This document shows positions 4,968 through 6,282 of a stretch of 6,282 nucleotides of DNA, one piece after another. Origin of the DNA: Verrucomicrobiia bacterium (GTDB lineage: Bacteria > Verrucomicrobiota > Verrucomicrobiia > CAIQCK01). The stretch lies in the NCBI GenBank assembly GCA_026417675.1, contig JAOACV010000168.1, positions 1 through 6,282 of the forward strand, in the 5' to 3' direction. Position 1 is the first letter of the stretch. Each line of letters starts with the position of its first letter. A program made the position numbers and the translations under genes. The notes under the pieces are model-generated. The model was not told where the DNA came from, searched no databases, and was given only the letters and a program-made list of their open reading frames with translations.

Positions 4968-6282
4968 TCACTTTGGCAACTCCGCTCGCAGTGTGACCAC
5001 GCCCCACCCCGGCACGGGGATATCGCCGGTCAGTTTCTGTAGCGGCTTCTCGCTTGTGTCGCTCAGCCAGACCGTCTTTGGCACGGGCTTTGACCATGTC
5101 AGCTTCGCGTTGGCTGGAGTGCCGTTGGCGGCGAAGAGCCGCACGATCAGCGCTTGGCCGTCGTCGCTGGGTTTGAACGCAGTGACGAGAATGTCGGAGG
5201 GTTCGACGCGCAACACGGGCGTGGGTGACGGCGCGGGACCGCAGGCAGTCGTGGCCACGAGCGGTTGGCTGAACGCGGTGGCGAAGCGCGAGTTTTCCGC
5301 ATCGCCGGCGCGGCCGCGGTGTGGGCGCAGGACGAACCGGAACTGCACCGGGCCTTCCTGGTAGGCACGATAGTTGGTGTGCCAGTGGTTGTTCATCGCC
5401 CAGACGTAGAGTTTTTGTGTCGGTTCGAGCTTCTTGATCCAACCGTCGGGGTTGGTCTGCGAGTTCAGTAAGGTGGCGGTGATGCCGCCTAGCTGCAGCA
5501 GCGGCGCATCGAGCGTGACCAGCGTCACACCGTAGTCGCGGTTGGATACGTTGGCCCAGCGGCCAATCGTCAGCCAGTTCTTGCACGCGCTCGGTATCTG
5601 GTCGTGTTCGGGGCGGATGACGCCCAACGGCACGTCGAGCCGCACCTCACCGCCGGGAACGTGGAAGGGGAAGGCGATGTTAACGCTTTCTTTGCCATCC
5701 TTCGCGGTGTAGCTGGCGGCTTCCAGCCGTTTTTTGTCCACGGTGTCGAGCAATTCAACGTAGTCGGCGCCGGCCATGAGACGGATTTCGCGCAGGAGCT
5801 TGTGACAACCGGGCGCGTCGGACTCGACCAGAAGCGAGGCAACGAGCGGGCCGCGCTCGCGGACGGTGATCGTGACGGGGCCGTTGCGCTGGAGCACGGC
5901 GCGATCGTCGCCGATGAGGTAGAGATAATCGTTGATGGCGTGGCCGCCGGCAGCATCGGCGAGGTTGGCCTCAATGTCGGTCGCGCGCAGTTCGGCGATG
6001 CCGCCAGTTTTCTCATCGAGGCGGACGCGGAGTTTGTCGTTTTCGATCACTGCGCCGCTGGCGGTGAGTTTCGATAAAGCGGGACGTTCGCCTTGTTTCA
6101 AGAGCGTATATCGCCGACCGGAGAACGGCGGCAAATCCCGCACCAAGACGGCGAGTTCGCGCGTGTTGAGCCGTTGCGCGGGCGCGGGCTTGCCCTGGTC
6201 GTCGGTGACAAAGTTGTAGCCTGCCGAAATTTCGTGCGGGATAAAGACGATCTCACTGCGCGGCCAGGAGGCGGTGTTGAAG
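4968..6282 (-). CDS. Alpha-mannosidase, GH38 C-terminal region (5' part beyond the window)
   Basis: This is the last 437 residues of a glycoside hydrolase family 38-type alpha-mannosidase; the frame is open through the right edge. The visible part starts FNTASWPRSEIVFIPHEISA, the beta-sandwich entry seen in GH38 C-terminal domains (compare VFNPLSWxR). It continues with AVIENDKLRVRLDEKTGGI, VSNRDYGVTLVTLDAPLLQLGGI, the segment from YVWAMNNHWHTNYRA to QFRFVLRPH, and a final small beta domain ending VPGWGVVTLRAELPK. These are family-typical. The catalytic N-terminal barrel with its nucleophile Asp lies outside, so activity and export signal cannot be judged. A TTG at 6146 is only an internal codon. 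The protein would release alpha-mannose from glycans. It lies upstream of, and on the same strand as, the sulfatase, separated by 184 bases with hairpins, so co-transcription is possible but not certain. The stop codon lies within an eight-base palindrome, GTGATCAC. Confidence 0.9.
   Translation of the reverse strand, partial: FNTASWPRSEIVFIPHEISAGYNFVTDDQGKPAPAQRLNTRELAVLVRDLPPFSGRRYTLLKQGERPALSKLTASGAVIENDKLRVRLDEKTGGIAELRATDIEANLADAAGGHAINDYLYLIGDDRAVLQRNGPVTITVRERGPLVASLLVESDAPGCHKLLREIRLMAGADYVELLDTVDKKRLEAASYTAKDGKESVNIAFPFHVPGGEVRLDVPLGVIRPEHDQIPSACKNWLTIGRWANVSNRDYGVTLVTLDAPLLQLGGITATLLNSQTNPDGWIKKLEPTQKLYVWAMNNHWHTNYRAYQEGPVQFRFVLRPHRGRAGDAENSRFATAFSQPLVATTACGPAPSPTPVLRVEPSDILVTAFKPSDDGQALIVRLFAANGTPANAKLTWSKPVPKTVWLSDTSEKPLQKLTGDIPVPGWGVVTLRAELPK

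Overview
The window is GC-rich, densely coding bacterial DNA. It looks like it comes from the Planctomycetes-Verrucomicrobia-Chlamydiae group, most likely Verrucomicrobia or a relative. This is inferred from gene content: a Tat-exported Gfo/Idh/MocA oxidoreductase, a secreted formylglycine-type sulfatase, a WbsX/GH99-like protein and a GH38 alpha-mannosidase, a combination typical of the large glycan-degrading repertoires of these phyla. No rRNA, tRNA, CRISPR array, integrase or transposase is visible.

Layout, left to right. Positions 1 to about 134 (minus strand) hold a fragment of a GT2-like glycosyltransferase that runs off the left edge and has lost its N-terminal part. Immediately beside it, from about 108/129 to 515 (plus strand), is a GreA/GreB-family protein that itself seems to lack its normal N-terminus and has a very short coiled coil. 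The two truncated homologies meet back to back around 120-145, which suggests a rearrangement or an assembly chimera. The Gre-like gene converges on the next gene with a 12-base gap.

The rest is a leftward (minus-strand) run of four genes. In order of transcription they are: the C-terminal part of a GH38-type alpha-mannosidase (6282-4968, start beyond the window); a 184-base intergenic region full of inverted repeats; a sulfatase (4783-3215); a WbsX/GH99-like secreted protein (3218-2019) that overlaps the sulfatase stop by ATGA; a 135-base gap with a plausible sigma70-type promoter; and a Tat-signal oxidoreductase (1883-528).

The leftward genes look like part of an extracytoplasmic glycan-utilisation locus. 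The sulfatase would remove sulfate esters. The GH99-like and GH38 enzymes would act on the glycan, and both families have links to alpha-mannosides. The oxidoreductase would modify a released sugar or polyol. The substrate is inferred, not shown; a sulfated, mannose-containing glycan is the simplest guess. I see no clearly new type of system. The points most worth a second look are the junction at the left end, the tip-less Gre-like protein and the hairpin-rich intergenic region.
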